Assembly (NCBI GenBank): GCA_016871715.1
Contig: VHCO01000048.1
Coordinates: forward strand, 1 to 37,888
DNA length: 37,888 nucleotides
Direction of reading: 5' to 3'
Source: Verrucomicrobiota bacterium
Lineage (GTDB): Bacteria > Verrucomicrobiota > Verrucomicrobiia > Limisphaerales > J093
A model generated the notes under the pieces. It saw only the letters and a program-made list of their open reading frames with translations, was not told the origin of the DNA and made no database searches. Positions 24,068 through 31,694 of this stretch are shown one piece after another (within the stretch, counting starts at the first letter, position 1; every line of letters begins with the position of its first letter). Both the position numbers and the translations under genes were made by a program.

Positions 24068-24862
24068 TCAGTCCCGCAACGTAGGGTGAAGGAGCACGAC
24101 AATCGACTGGGCTTCCTTGGTGCCAGCCTCGGCGGCAGTCGTGTTGACGATCACCTCGCCGCTGCGACAATACCGGCTCCCAGTCAAGCCCAACACCTTC
24201 ACCACTGGCAATTCATACACGGCGCCGCCGCCAGCTTTCTCGCCTCCAAAAAGCTGCGCCAGCGTCAACCCGATGTCCGCCGCCTGGTGGATCGAGGTCC
24301 TGGTGTCGCCGCCCGTAAGGTTCCCAGCCTGTTGCGCAACCGAGGCTGCCTTGCCCAGGAATTGCAGTGTGTTCTGGTACGCCGCACGCCGGTCCATGAG
24401 CTCGGGCGACCACGTCAAGCTCCCCTCCCAAAACAAGGCAAACCGATCGCCAGCCCCAGGGCGCACGCTCACCTCGAGCTTCAATCCGTACACCGTAGCC
24501 GGCGGCACGGGTGCGCCGGGTTGACCCAGCAGCACCACTGGCCGCGTCTCCGTGGCATCAAACAGGGCCTTGCTCTTGTCTTCCAGTATCACCTGCCGCG
24601 TGCCGCGGTAGAGCACGTCGACCGACTTCGCCATGCCCTTCAGTTGCTCGACAACATTCGAGGCGCTGCCTTGGAGAGCGAAGCTCTGCAAAACCCGTTC
24701 CTTGCTGTCGGGCTTAAAGCGGATAACGGAAACCTCGAGCTCGAGGGTCTGGTCTCCGCCCGCGGGTGCGGAGGCCGGACTGTCGGCGGCTGGTGTCGAG
24801 AGGCAGAGTAGGCCCGCAGTGAGCAGGGCCTGACCGATCACGGAAGTGCGTGAGACTTGCAT
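24068..24862 (-). CDS. Exported protein, first of a paralogous pair; possibly secretin-like
   Basis: A 264-residue protein with a signal peptide (SVIGQALLTAGLLCLSTPAADS, ~7-28). The mature part has DVLYRGTRQVIL, FDATETRPVVLL, YGLKLEVSVRPG, LFWEGSLTWSPELM and the end SIVVLLHPTLRD. These align in order with the following gene, so the two are tandem duplicates or co-evolved partners. Strand patterns resemble the secretin C-terminal domain, yet the protein is short and lacks recognised N domains; an envelope protein of unknown function is the safe statement. It is divergent from the outer-membrane protein gene at 25039, from which it is separated by 176 bp rich in palindromes. Confidence 0.6.
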   Translation of the reverse strand: MQVSRTSVIGQALLTAGLLCLSTPAADSPASAPAGGDQTLELEVSVIRFKPDSKERVLQSFALQGSASNVVEQLKGMAKSVDVLYRGTRQVILEDKSKALFDATETRPVVLLGQPGAPVPPATVYGLKLEVSVRPGAGDRFALFWEGSLTWSPELMDRRAAYQNTLQFLGKAASVAQQAGNLTGGDTRTSIHQAADIGLTLAQLFGGEKAGGGAVYELPVVKVLGLTGSRYCRSGEVIVNTTAAEAGTKEAQSIVVLLHPTLRD

Positions 24863-24872
24863 AGCTCAGAGT

Positions 24873-24900
24873 GCGCATGCGCCAGCCAGCTCTTGCTGGC
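24873..24900. promoter_or_regulatory. Two palindromes in the divergent promoter region
   Basis: A perfect 10-bp palindrome GCGCATGCGC (24873-24882) is followed by GCCAGC-TCTT-GCTGGC (24885-24890/24895-24900). Both lie within 40 bp of the minus-strand ATG at 24862 and upstream of the plus-strand promoter, so they could be operators or a 5' UTR hairpin of the minus-strand genes. Confidence 0.35.
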
Positions 24901-24922
24901 CGTCTAACTGCCCGCTAAGATG

Positions 24923-24952
24923 TTGACACCTCGCGCCTCTGTCCAGTATAAA
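24923..24952 (+). promoter_or_regulatory. Sigma-70-like promoter for the outer-membrane protein gene
   Basis: TTGACA (24923-24928), an 18-bp spacer and TATAAA (24947-24952) closely match the housekeeping consensus. Transcription would begin near 24959, giving a leader of about 80 nt before ATG 25039. It is the best housekeeping-type promoter seen in the non-coding gaps of the window. Confidence 0.65.
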
Positions 24953-25038
24953 GCCGACCACTCGTGGACAACGCTGCACCCAGCTCGCGCCGCTTAAGCG
25001 CCGGTCAGGCAATCCCGCAGGTCGGATCCTCATCCCCC

Positions 25039-26340
25039 ATGAAAGCTACCGTTCGCACCTTCACCACTCCGTCGTTGATCGGTGCCGCGTTGGCGCTGGC
25101 TGCCAGCGCGGCCCAGGCCAAAGACTACTTGCTGATCTACGGCCAGACGACCGACGCAGGCCCCGCCCTAAATTTCCAGCAAGGGGGCCAGAGCATGCCG
25201 GACCTCGTCGAGAACTTGATCCGTGGGACCGACCAGTTCAGCAATCTGCAGAACCGCGGCTTCTTCGCTCGGCTGGACTATGGCGATGTGGCGCAGGCCC
25301 TCCGGTTTGACGTGCAGCAGGAGCCGGCCGGCTGGCGCGCGCTCCTGAGCAGCCCTTTTCAGCCAGGACTGATCCAACGGCAGTTCTTCGCACCGACTCG
25401 CGATGAACTCGAACAGCAGGTCGAGGATTACCTCCAACGCGACGGCAGCACCGATCTGGGCGCCTTCCTCAAGGCGGTCAATGGACAGTCCGCCTTCGCC
25501 ACCATGAACGGGAACCCGAACAGCACCACCGCCCTCACCGCCACCTACGCCTTCAACGAGTACGGACTCCCCCGCACCCTCACCGCCGAAGAAAAAGCGG
25601 ACCCGAGCGATCCCAGCGGCGCCGTCGGCTTTGCCCTCATGGGCGACGCGGGCTTCGTCCGCTCCCGAGGATTCGACGTGCGCACCTATAGTCTGACTCC
25701 GTTCCTTCCAATCAGGCTGTGCAGCCGGGCGCGCCTGGACCTCGGCCTGCCGCTCAATTACACCGACATCGAGGGCTCCCAGACCTTCCGTGCGGGCCTG
25801 CAGCTCGGCCTGCCGGCCTTGCTCGCGAAGCGACGCTACGAGGCGGGACGACCCGTGCAACCGTGGCTCTGGCAACTCACGCCCCACGGCGGTACCCAAG
25901 TGGCCGGCTCGGTCGACTTAGTCGCCGGCGGCGTGGTCAACTCAGGCGGACTTACCAGCTTGTTAGCCTATGACTTTGGCCGCCTCGAGGTATCCTGGGG
26001 CAGCCACTTCAGTTTCCACGAAAGTCTCGAAGTGACCTTTGGCGACTACACCTTCGACGCTCAAGTCAGCTCTCAGATCATCAAGAACGGCCTCAAGATC
26101 GGTGTCCCCCTGGGCAAGCGCTGGTACGTGGAGATCTACGCTCTCGACACCGAGCTGCTCGGCGACCATGCCTTTATGTCGCGCTATACGACCCTCGGCG
26201 GCGGCTTCGGCCACCGCTTCCTAGGCAAACCCGATTCCCCCAAGAAGAAGAAGGGCTACACCATGGTCGGCGCCTACACCAACATCGGCAAAGCGTGGAC
26301 CTCGGCCAGCGTACAGTTCGGCACCGGCTGGAAGTTCTGA
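25039..26340 (+). CDS. Probable outer-membrane beta-barrel protein, unknown function
   Basis: The 433-residue protein starts with a clear signal peptide (TPSLIGAALALAASAAQA, cleavage near residue 27 before KDYLL). The mature part has alternating hydrophobic strands in its second half (LDLGLPLNYTDIE, FRAGLQLGLPALL, LTSLLAYDFGRLEVSWGSHF, WYVEIYALDTELLG, YTTLGGGFGHRFL) and ends in the aromatic strand ASVQFGTGWKF, with the terminal Phe typical of BAM substrates. About 150 residues after the signal peptide look globular. No family was recognised. ATG 25039 is preferred over an upstream in-frame GTG at 24964 because it begins at the signal peptide. Confidence 0.65.
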   Translation: MKATVRTFTTPSLIGAALALAASAAQAKDYLLIYGQTTDAGPALNFQQGGQSMPDLVENLIRGTDQFSNLQNRGFFARLDYGDVAQALRFDVQQEPAGWRALLSSPFQPGLIQRQFFAPTRDELEQQVEDYLQRDGSTDLGAFLKAVNGQSAFATMNGNPNSTTALTATYAFNEYGLPRTLTAEEKADPSDPSGAVGFALMGDAGFVRSRGFDVRTYSLTPFLPIRLCSRARLDLGLPLNYTDIEGSQTFRAGLQLGLPALLAKRRYEAGRPVQPWLWQLTPHGGTQVAGSVDLVAGGVVNSGGLTSLLAYDFGRLEVSWGSHFSFHESLEVTFGDYTFDAQVSSQIIKNGLKIGVPLGKRWYVEIYALDTELLGDHAFMSRYTTLGGGFGHRFLGKPDSPKKKKGYTMVGAYTNIGKAWTSASVQFGTGWKF

Positions 26341-26385
26341 GCGCCTCCTCCTCACCCCTCAGGGGCACAACCGCCCATCCGCCCC

Positions 26386-28752
26386 TTACCCGCCCACCTC
26401 CAGGGGCCAGAAGATCGGCAACAGCCACAACACGACGGCCAGCACCAGCAGCGTCATGGGGATGCCCACCTTCAAGAAATCGACAAACCGGTAGCCGGCC
26501 GGGCCCATGATGATCACATTCGAGGGATGCGCCAGCGGGCTGTTGAAACTGCCCGCCGCAGCCAAGGCCACCGCCATCAGCGCCGCATGCGGCGACAGTC
26601 CGGCGTGCGCCGCCGCCTTGAGCGCGATCGGCGCCAGCAACACCACCAACGCCGTGCCCGGAATCACGCACGTGCCCAACGCCGTGAACGCGAATAGACC
26701 CGCGACGATCGCCAACGGCCCGTACTGCCCCAGCCAACCCACCAAACTCTCCGCCGCCAACCGCGCCGCGCCAGTATCCTCGAGCGCCGCCGCCATCGGC
26801 AACATGCCCGCGATCAACACCACCGCCTTCCAGTCGATCGCCCCATACGCCTCCTCGAGCCGCAAACACCCGAAGAGCACCATCAACACCGCCCCAAACG
26901 CCGCCGCCAAATAGACCGGCGCCCAACCCAAAGCCGCCAAACCCAAAAACGCCACCAACGCCACCAGCGCCCACGGAGCCTTCGGATACTGCGGCGGCTC
27001 CTGCACCGCCTCCGTCAACACGATGAAGTCAGAGTCCCGCCCGAGCAGCTTGAGCTTCTCCCGCGGGCCGTAAAGCAACAGCGCGTCGCCAAAACCTAGC
27101 GCCACATCCCGCAGGCGCGTCGTCACCGCCTTGCCCCCGCGCCAAAGCCCGAGCACCGTCAAGCCCCAACGCTCGCGAAACCGGAGTTGGCCCAGCGTCT
27201 TGCCCGCCAGGGCCGTGCGCGGCGACAACACCGCTTCCATGAGCGCGAACTGCTCGGACTCGAACTCGGTGGCCTGCGGCGAGACCTCCCGCTCCAGCTC
27301 GAGCTCCTGAATGCCTTGCAGCAGTTGCAGATCCTCGCTCCGGCCCTCGACCAGCAACGAGTCGCCCGCCTGCAGCGTCTCTTGCGAGCCCGGCATGACC
27401 AGCTTCGCCTCCCCGCGCGAGATCGCCAAGACCGTCAAGCCGAGAGCCGCCCCCAGCCGGCTGGCCTCGAGGGTCCGATCCGCCAGCGACGATTGCGCCG
27501 GAACCTCGAGCGTGAACAGGCGTTCCTCGAGCTGGTACCGCGACGCCAGCTCCGGACGCGGCACCGGTTGGAACCCCTGCAGACCTGCCACCTTGCGCAG
27601 CGCGTGGACCTGGGCGTGGGGACCCTGCACCAGCAAAACGTCCCCCGCCTGCAGCCGCCACTCTTGCAGGCTGCTACGCCGGATGCGTTGCTCCCGCCGG
27701 ATGGCCACCACGGTCACCGCCCAGTGCCGGCGCAAGTCCAGCCACGCCAAGGTCTGCCCCACGAATCTCGAACCCGCCGCTAAGGTCACCTCCGCAAACT
27801 CGATGTCGGCGGGAAACCACTTCTCGATCTCCGCCTGATGCGCCCCCAACCGCAGGCCCCGCCAACCATCCAGCCCATTCAATTGGTCAGGCGTGCCCTG
27901 CACCAAGAGCCGATCGTGCTCGCGCAGCCCCATGCTCGGCTCGGGCGCCAACTGCGTGCGCCCGTTGCGCAAGATCCCCACCACGTGCAGCCCCAAGGCC
28001 GATCCCAACCGGCTCTCCTCGAGCGTCCGACCCGCCAAGGCCCCGCCCGGCGGCACCCGCAACACAAACATCCGTTCGTGCAGCTCGTAGTGCTCGCGCA
28101 AATCCAACCGCCCACCCGCCGAAGACTCCTTCTGCAGGTCGCGCCGGGGCAACAGATGCCGCGCCACCAACGCCATAAACAAAATGCCCGCTAACGCCGC
28201 CGGGGCGCCCACCGGCACAAAATCCATCAGCCCAAACGGCTCATACCCCGCTTGGCGCAGCGCCGTGCTGGCCAGCAGATTGGGCAGCGTGGCGAACATG
28301 GTGGTCAGCCCCCCTAACAAGGCCCCGAAGGCCAACGGCATCAGCAAACGCGACGGCGCCAGCCCATGACGCCGCGCCAAATCCATCGCCGCCGGCAGCA
28401 ACAGCGCCACGATCGCAATCGTGTTCATGAAGAACGACAACAGCGCCGATACCGCCATCAACACCAACACCAAACGCAACTCGCCCCGCCCACCCAACCG
28501 CGCAATCCCGCGCCCGATCAGGTTCGCAATCCCCGCCCGCCGCAACCCGGCGCTGAGCACAAAGATGGCCCCGACAGCAACCACCGCCGGACTGCTGAAC
28601 CCTCCCACCGCCTGCAGCGGCGTGACCAAGCCCGCAAACGACAGCGTCAACAACACCAGCAACGCCACCAGGTCCGCCCGCAGCCGCTCCGTCACCAGCA
28701 GGATCAGAGCGCTGCTCAATATCAACACCACCAGCAATATCTCGAGGTTCAC
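26386..28752 (-). CDS. SLC13/DASS-type transporter with four RCK_C (TrkA-C-like) domains
   Basis: The 788-residue membrane protein has two transmembrane blocks (~1-205 and ~595-788) flanking a large cytoplasmic insert. Block 1 includes NTIAIVALLLPAAM; block 2 includes AIDWKAVVLIAGMLPMAAAL and LAAAGSFNSPLAHPSNVIIMGPAGY, typical of the DASS (divalent anion:Na+ symporter) family. The insert carries four RCK_C-like domains at ~225-300, 318-392, 415-485 and 508-582, each with an 'LAGRTLEESRLG...GL.V..I.R' then 'L..GD.LLV.G' pattern. Two such domains are common in this family. GTG 28752 is chosen because GGGAG lies 7 nt upstream and it starts just after the mgtE stop. The substrate (sulfate, dicarboxylate or other anion) is unknown. 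Confidence 0.82.
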   Translation of the reverse strand: MNLEILLVVLILSSALILLVTERLRADLVALLVLLTLSFAGLVTPLQAVGGFSSPAVVAVGAIFVLSAGLRRAGIANLIGRGIARLGGRGELRLVLVLMAVSALLSFFMNTIAIVALLLPAAMDLARRHGLAPSRLLMPLAFGALLGGLTTMFATLPNLLASTALRQAGYEPFGLMDFVPVGAPAALAGILFMALVARHLLPRRDLQKESSAGGRLDLREHYELHERMFVLRVPPGGALAGRTLEESRLGSALGLHVVGILRNGRTQLAPEPSMGLREHDRLLVQGTPDQLNGLDGWRGLRLGAHQAEIEKWFPADIEFAEVTLAAGSRFVGQTLAWLDLRRHWAVTVVAIRREQRIRRSSLQEWRLQAGDVLLVQGPHAQVHALRKVAGLQGFQPVPRPELASRYQLEERLFTLEVPAQSSLADRTLEASRLGAALGLTVLAISRGEAKLVMPGSQETLQAGDSLLVEGRSEDLQLLQGIQELELEREVSPQATEFESEQFALMEAVLSPRTALAGKTLGQLRFRERWGLTVLGLWRGGKAVTTRLRDVALGFGDALLLYGPREKLKLLGRDSDFIVLTEAVQEPPQYPKAPWALVALVAFLGLAALGWAPVYLAAAFGAVLMVLFGCLRLEEAYGAIDWKAVVLIAGMLPMAAALEDTGAARLAAESLVGWLGQYGPLAIVAGLFAFTALGTCVIPGTALVVLLAPIALKAAAHAGLSPHAALMAVALAAAGSFNSPLAHPSNVIIMGPAGYRFVDFLKVGIPMTLLVLAVVLWLLPIFWPLEVGG

Positions 28753-28774
28753 GGACAACTCCCGCCGCGCCGGC

Positions 28775-30085
28775 TCACAGCAAGCGACTCTGGAACAGCA
28801 GCGCAAAACCGAGAAACGCAAAAAAGCCCACCACGTCGGTCACCGTCGTCTGGATGATGCTCGAGCATTGCGCCGGATCCAGACCCAGGGCCTTCATCAC
28901 GATCGGAATCGCCGCCCCGGATAACCCGGCCGCCAGTAGATTGACGATCATCGCCAGCCCAATCACCAACCCCAACCACGGGTTCCCGTGCCATAAATAG
29001 GCCACCAGCGCCGTCACCGCCCCGGTGATCGCCCCCGAAAGCGCGCCCAGCCACCCTTCCTTCAAAATCAACTCCTTGACCCGCGCCTTGGGAATCTCCC
29101 GCATCACCAGGCCCCGCATCACAATCGCCAACGACTGCGCCCCGGCGTTGCCCCCCTGCCCCGCCACCACCGGCAAAAACACCGCCAAAACCGTGATCTT
29201 GGCGATCAACCCCTCGAACAGCGCCACCACCGCCGCCGCTAAAAAGGCCGTCGCCAAATTCACGTGCAGCCACGGCAACCGCTTCTTCAGCGAATACTGA
29301 ATCGGCGAAAACGTCCGCTCGTCCCCGCCCGCCCCCACCATCCGCTGCAGGTCTTCGGTCACTTCCTCCTGTACCCCCTGAATTAACTGCTCGACCTTAA
29401 TGATCCCCAAGATCCGATTCTCGCTGTCCACCACCGGCGCCGCAAAATATCGCCGCTTCGACAGCTCGCTCGCCGCCTGCTCGCGGTCGGTAAAACAGTG
29501 CAGCGTGAACAGCTCCGTCCGCATGATCCGCTCCAGCGCCTCCGCCGGCGAAGCCAGGAGCAAGTCCCGCATGTTCATCACCCCGCACAGACGCTCGCCC
29601 TCGTCCACCACATACGCATACGACGCCGGATACCGCTTGGCCGCTAAAGCCCGAATCCGCTCGATGGCCTCCTGCACCCGCAGCGTCTTCCGAAACGCCA
29701 AAAAGTTCCGGTTCATCAGCCGCCCCACGCTGTCCGCCGGGTAGGCCAGTTGCTCCTGGATTTCCCGCTTTAACCGCTCCGGCAGGTGCCCCAAAAAACG
29801 TTCCCGCGCCTCCGGCGGCAAATGCATGTAGATCGCCGCGGCATGTTGTGAGTCCACCCCTTGCGCAATCTCCGTGAATAACTCCGCCTCCGCGTCCTTG
29901 AGCAACGCCGCCGCAAAACCCACCTGCAACTGCCGTACCACCGCCCCCGCCAACGGCGCCGGCAGCAACCGCAGCACCTCCACCACCTCATCCTCCGACA
30001 TGGTCTCGAGCATGCGCGCAGCCGTCACCAGGTCCGCCTCGAGATACTTGCGAACCAACGGTAGCAGTGGCGAACCCTCGCTCAT
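28775..30085 (-). CDS. mgtE: Magnesium transporter MgtE
   Basis: A 436-residue protein in MgtE order. The N-terminal helical superhelix (~10-120) shows AARMLETMSEDEVVEVLRLL and DSQHAAAIYMHLPPEARERFL. A CBS pair follows (~130-255; YAYVVDEGERLCGVMNMRDLL, RYFAAPVVDSENRILGIIKV), then a connecting helix and five membrane helices (~280-436) with VVAGQGGNAGAQSLAIVMRG and GAAIPIVMKALGLDPAQCSS. The cytosolic domains sense Mg2+ and close the channel. Its ATG overlaps the stop of the DHH gene as TGATG, and the SLC13 gene starts 22 bp after its stop, so the three are probably co-translated. Confidence 0.95.
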   Translation of the reverse strand: MSEGSPLLPLVRKYLEADLVTAARMLETMSEDEVVEVLRLLPAPLAGAVVRQLQVGFAAALLKDAEAELFTEIAQGVDSQHAAAIYMHLPPEARERFLGHLPERLKREIQEQLAYPADSVGRLMNRNFLAFRKTLRVQEAIERIRALAAKRYPASYAYVVDEGERLCGVMNMRDLLLASPAEALERIMRTELFTLHCFTDREQAASELSKRRYFAAPVVDSENRILGIIKVEQLIQGVQEEVTEDLQRMVGAGGDERTFSPIQYSLKKRLPWLHVNLATAFLAAAVVALFEGLIAKITVLAVFLPVVAGQGGNAGAQSLAIVMRGLVMREIPKARVKELILKEGWLGALSGAITGAVTALVAYLWHGNPWLGLVIGLAMIVNLLAAGLSGAAIPIVMKALGLDPAQCSSIIQTTVTDVVGFFAFLGFALLFQSRLL

Positions 30086-31149
30086 CAGCGGACAAATGGT
30101 TTGCGCGGCTCGACCTTCGCCGACACCCGCAGACGCTTCAGCACCCGCAATTGCAGGCTCTGCTCCTTGCCTTGCCAGGCCTCCTCCGGCGCTTCCGCCC
30201 CCACCCGACAACTGCCGCCGGCAATCGGCCCGTGCCCGCCCGCCTGCTTGCGGTTGTCGAAGGCGTCCCGCAGCACTTCCCCAGCCTGCGCATCGGTCCG
30301 CGTCGTCCGCAACGAAACGTGCAGCCGACCCTTGTAGCGGCCGGTCACACAACACCAGACCGCCCGCCGATACGCCAACAGCAGCTCGGCCACCTGCGAC
30401 ACCAGGTCCGGCGTCTCGACCGGCCCGAGATGCGAGACCAACAACCGCCGGTGCAACGTGGCGTCCCGGATCCCCTTGCCCAGCGTGATAAAGAACCGGC
30501 GCGACCGCACCGGGTTCTGGATCCGGGCCAACGCCCGCATGTCGCAGTGGTGCAACACGCGCAGGTAAGTCTGCACCACATCCGGGCGCTGCGCCCGAAA
30601 CAAATCCAACGTGTCCGTCAGAATCCCGTACGCCAGCGCCGTCGCCACCCGCGGCGGCAGCGGCAACCCATGCTGCAGCAGCGCCTGCGCCACAATCACG
30701 CACGTCGCCCCACAGTGCGGATCGATCAACGCCAACTCCGCGTTCGGCCCCGCCACCGCCGCATGCTGGTCGATCACCAGCGTCGCCTTGCGGCTCTTGG
30801 GAAAAGGATTGTTCGCAAAGTCCGGCTGCGTGTCCACCAACGCCACCCGCGCGTACTTCTTGAACCACGCCTTCTTGACCTTGTGAATCGGAATGCGTAA
30901 CAGCCGCACCATCGCCTTGTTCTCCGTCCGACCCACTTCCCCGCCGTACGCAATCACCGACTCGATCCCGAACCCCGCCTGCGCCAAGTGCTGCAGCCCA
31001 AACGCCGCCGCCAAAGCGTCCGGGTCCGGGTAGTCATGGGTCAAAATCAGCAGCGGCGCCAAGTGCTGGCGCTGCTGCGCCAGATACGCCACCAGCGCCC
31101 GCGCGTGACCCGCCGCCGTGTCCTGAGCCTCCGAAGTATGATTCGCCAT
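30085..31149 (-). CDS. DHH-family phosphoesterase (NrnA/DHHA1-like) with IDQH motif
   Basis: The 354-residue protein has a DHH-type N domain: motif I THDYPDPDALAAAFGL (37-52), VALVDTQPD (~102-110), and motif III reading IDQH (126-129) where most members have DHH. A DHHA1-type C domain follows with the GGHGPIAGGS substrate-binding loop near residues 320-330. The family includes nanoRNase/pAp phosphatases and related exopolyphosphatase-like enzymes; the exact substrate cannot be told. The Q in place of the first motif-III His may change metal handling. Start ATG 31149 follows the previous gene's stop by 14 bp; the stop overlaps mgtE by 1 bp. Confidence 0.8.
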   Translation of the reverse strand: MANHTSEAQDTAAGHARALVAYLAQQRQHLAPLLILTHDYPDPDALAAAFGLQHLAQAGFGIESVIAYGGEVGRTENKAMVRLLRIPIHKVKKAWFKKYARVALVDTQPDFANNPFPKSRKATLVIDQHAAVAGPNAELALIDPHCGATCVIVAQALLQHGLPLPPRVATALAYGILTDTLDLFRAQRPDVVQTYLRVLHHCDMRALARIQNPVRSRRFFITLGKGIRDATLHRRLLVSHLGPVETPDLVSQVAELLLAYRRAVWCCVTGRYKGRLHVSLRTTRTDAQAGEVLRDAFDNRKQAGGHGPIAGGSCRVGAEAPEEAWQGKEQSLQLRVLKRLRVSAKVEPRKPFVR

Positions 31150-31163
31150 CGTGTCGCGTGACC

Positions 31164-31643
31164 TCACCGCAACGCCATCGCCGTCAGGCTCGCCTGGCAA
31201 GGCCGACTCCCCTTGTCCGGCAAGATCACCAGTCGCAAATGCGTCGCCCCCACCACGCTCAGCTCCCACCGCTCCCGCTCGAAGGTGGTGCCGGGCGGCG
31301 CGAAATTGTACTCCTGCCGCGCCAACTCCCGATAGCTGCGCCCTCCGTCTGTCGAGTAGGCCAACTCGACCTGTTGCGTCCGCTCCGTCTGGGTCTCCTC
31401 GACCTCCAACAACACTTGGCGGATCGTCTGCGGTTGGTCGAAGGCCAGGATCAACGTCTGTTCCCCCGGCGAGTCCGCCACCCAGCGCGACCCGCCCGGG
31501 CCCCGCGAGGCGTCGAAGGCGTTCTCGACCGGATGGTCGATCCGCTCCGAAGTCACCAAGACGGTGGCCAGCGCCGCCACGTCGAGCTCGCCGGCCACCG
31601 GCGCCGGCGCGTTAGGGTTGGGTTTGAGAATGCGTTTGCGCAT
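31164..31643 (-). CDS. Cytosolic discoidin (F5/8 type C)-like domain protein
   Basis: A 159-residue protein that is almost entirely one discoidin-like jelly-roll: LATVLVTSERIDHPVENAFD, SRWVADSPGEQTLILAFDQP, IRQVLLEVEETQTERTQQVELAYSTDGG, YNFAPPGTTFERERWELSVVGATHLRLVILPD. Such stand-alone proteins occur in many bacteria, often labelled carbohydrate-binding, without known function. There is no signal peptide, so it is predicted to be cytoplasmic, unlike most discoidin domains. It begins 51 bp after the treS-mak stop and ends 14 bp before the DHH gene, suggesting it is transcribed with both. Confidence 0.75.
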   Translation of the reverse strand: MRKRILKPNPNAPAPVAGELDVAALATVLVTSERIDHPVENAFDASRGPGGSRWVADSPGEQTLILAFDQPQTIRQVLLEVEETQTERTQQVELAYSTDGGRSYRELARQEYNFAPPGTTFERERWELSVVGATHLRLVILPDKGSRPCQASLTAMALR

Positions 31644-31694
31644 AGGGTCGGAGGTGTGTCGGTCCAGTCGGCAGCGCGCCGCCCAGACCGTGGT

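Noticed and set aside
24964..25038. N-terminal extension of the beta-barrel protein from GTG 24964
   Set aside because: It would place 25 polar residues before a clear signal peptide, and the predicted transcript starts only about 5 nt upstream of that GTG.
26355..26365. CCCC-TCA-GGGG as an intrinsic terminator between converging genes
   Set aside because: The stem is only 4 bp with a 3-nt loop and no T-run on either side.
30086..30868. Extended mgtE reading frame
   Set aside because: The extra 261 codons run through the DHH gene in another frame and have no MgtE similarity; ATG 30085 starts the known domain.
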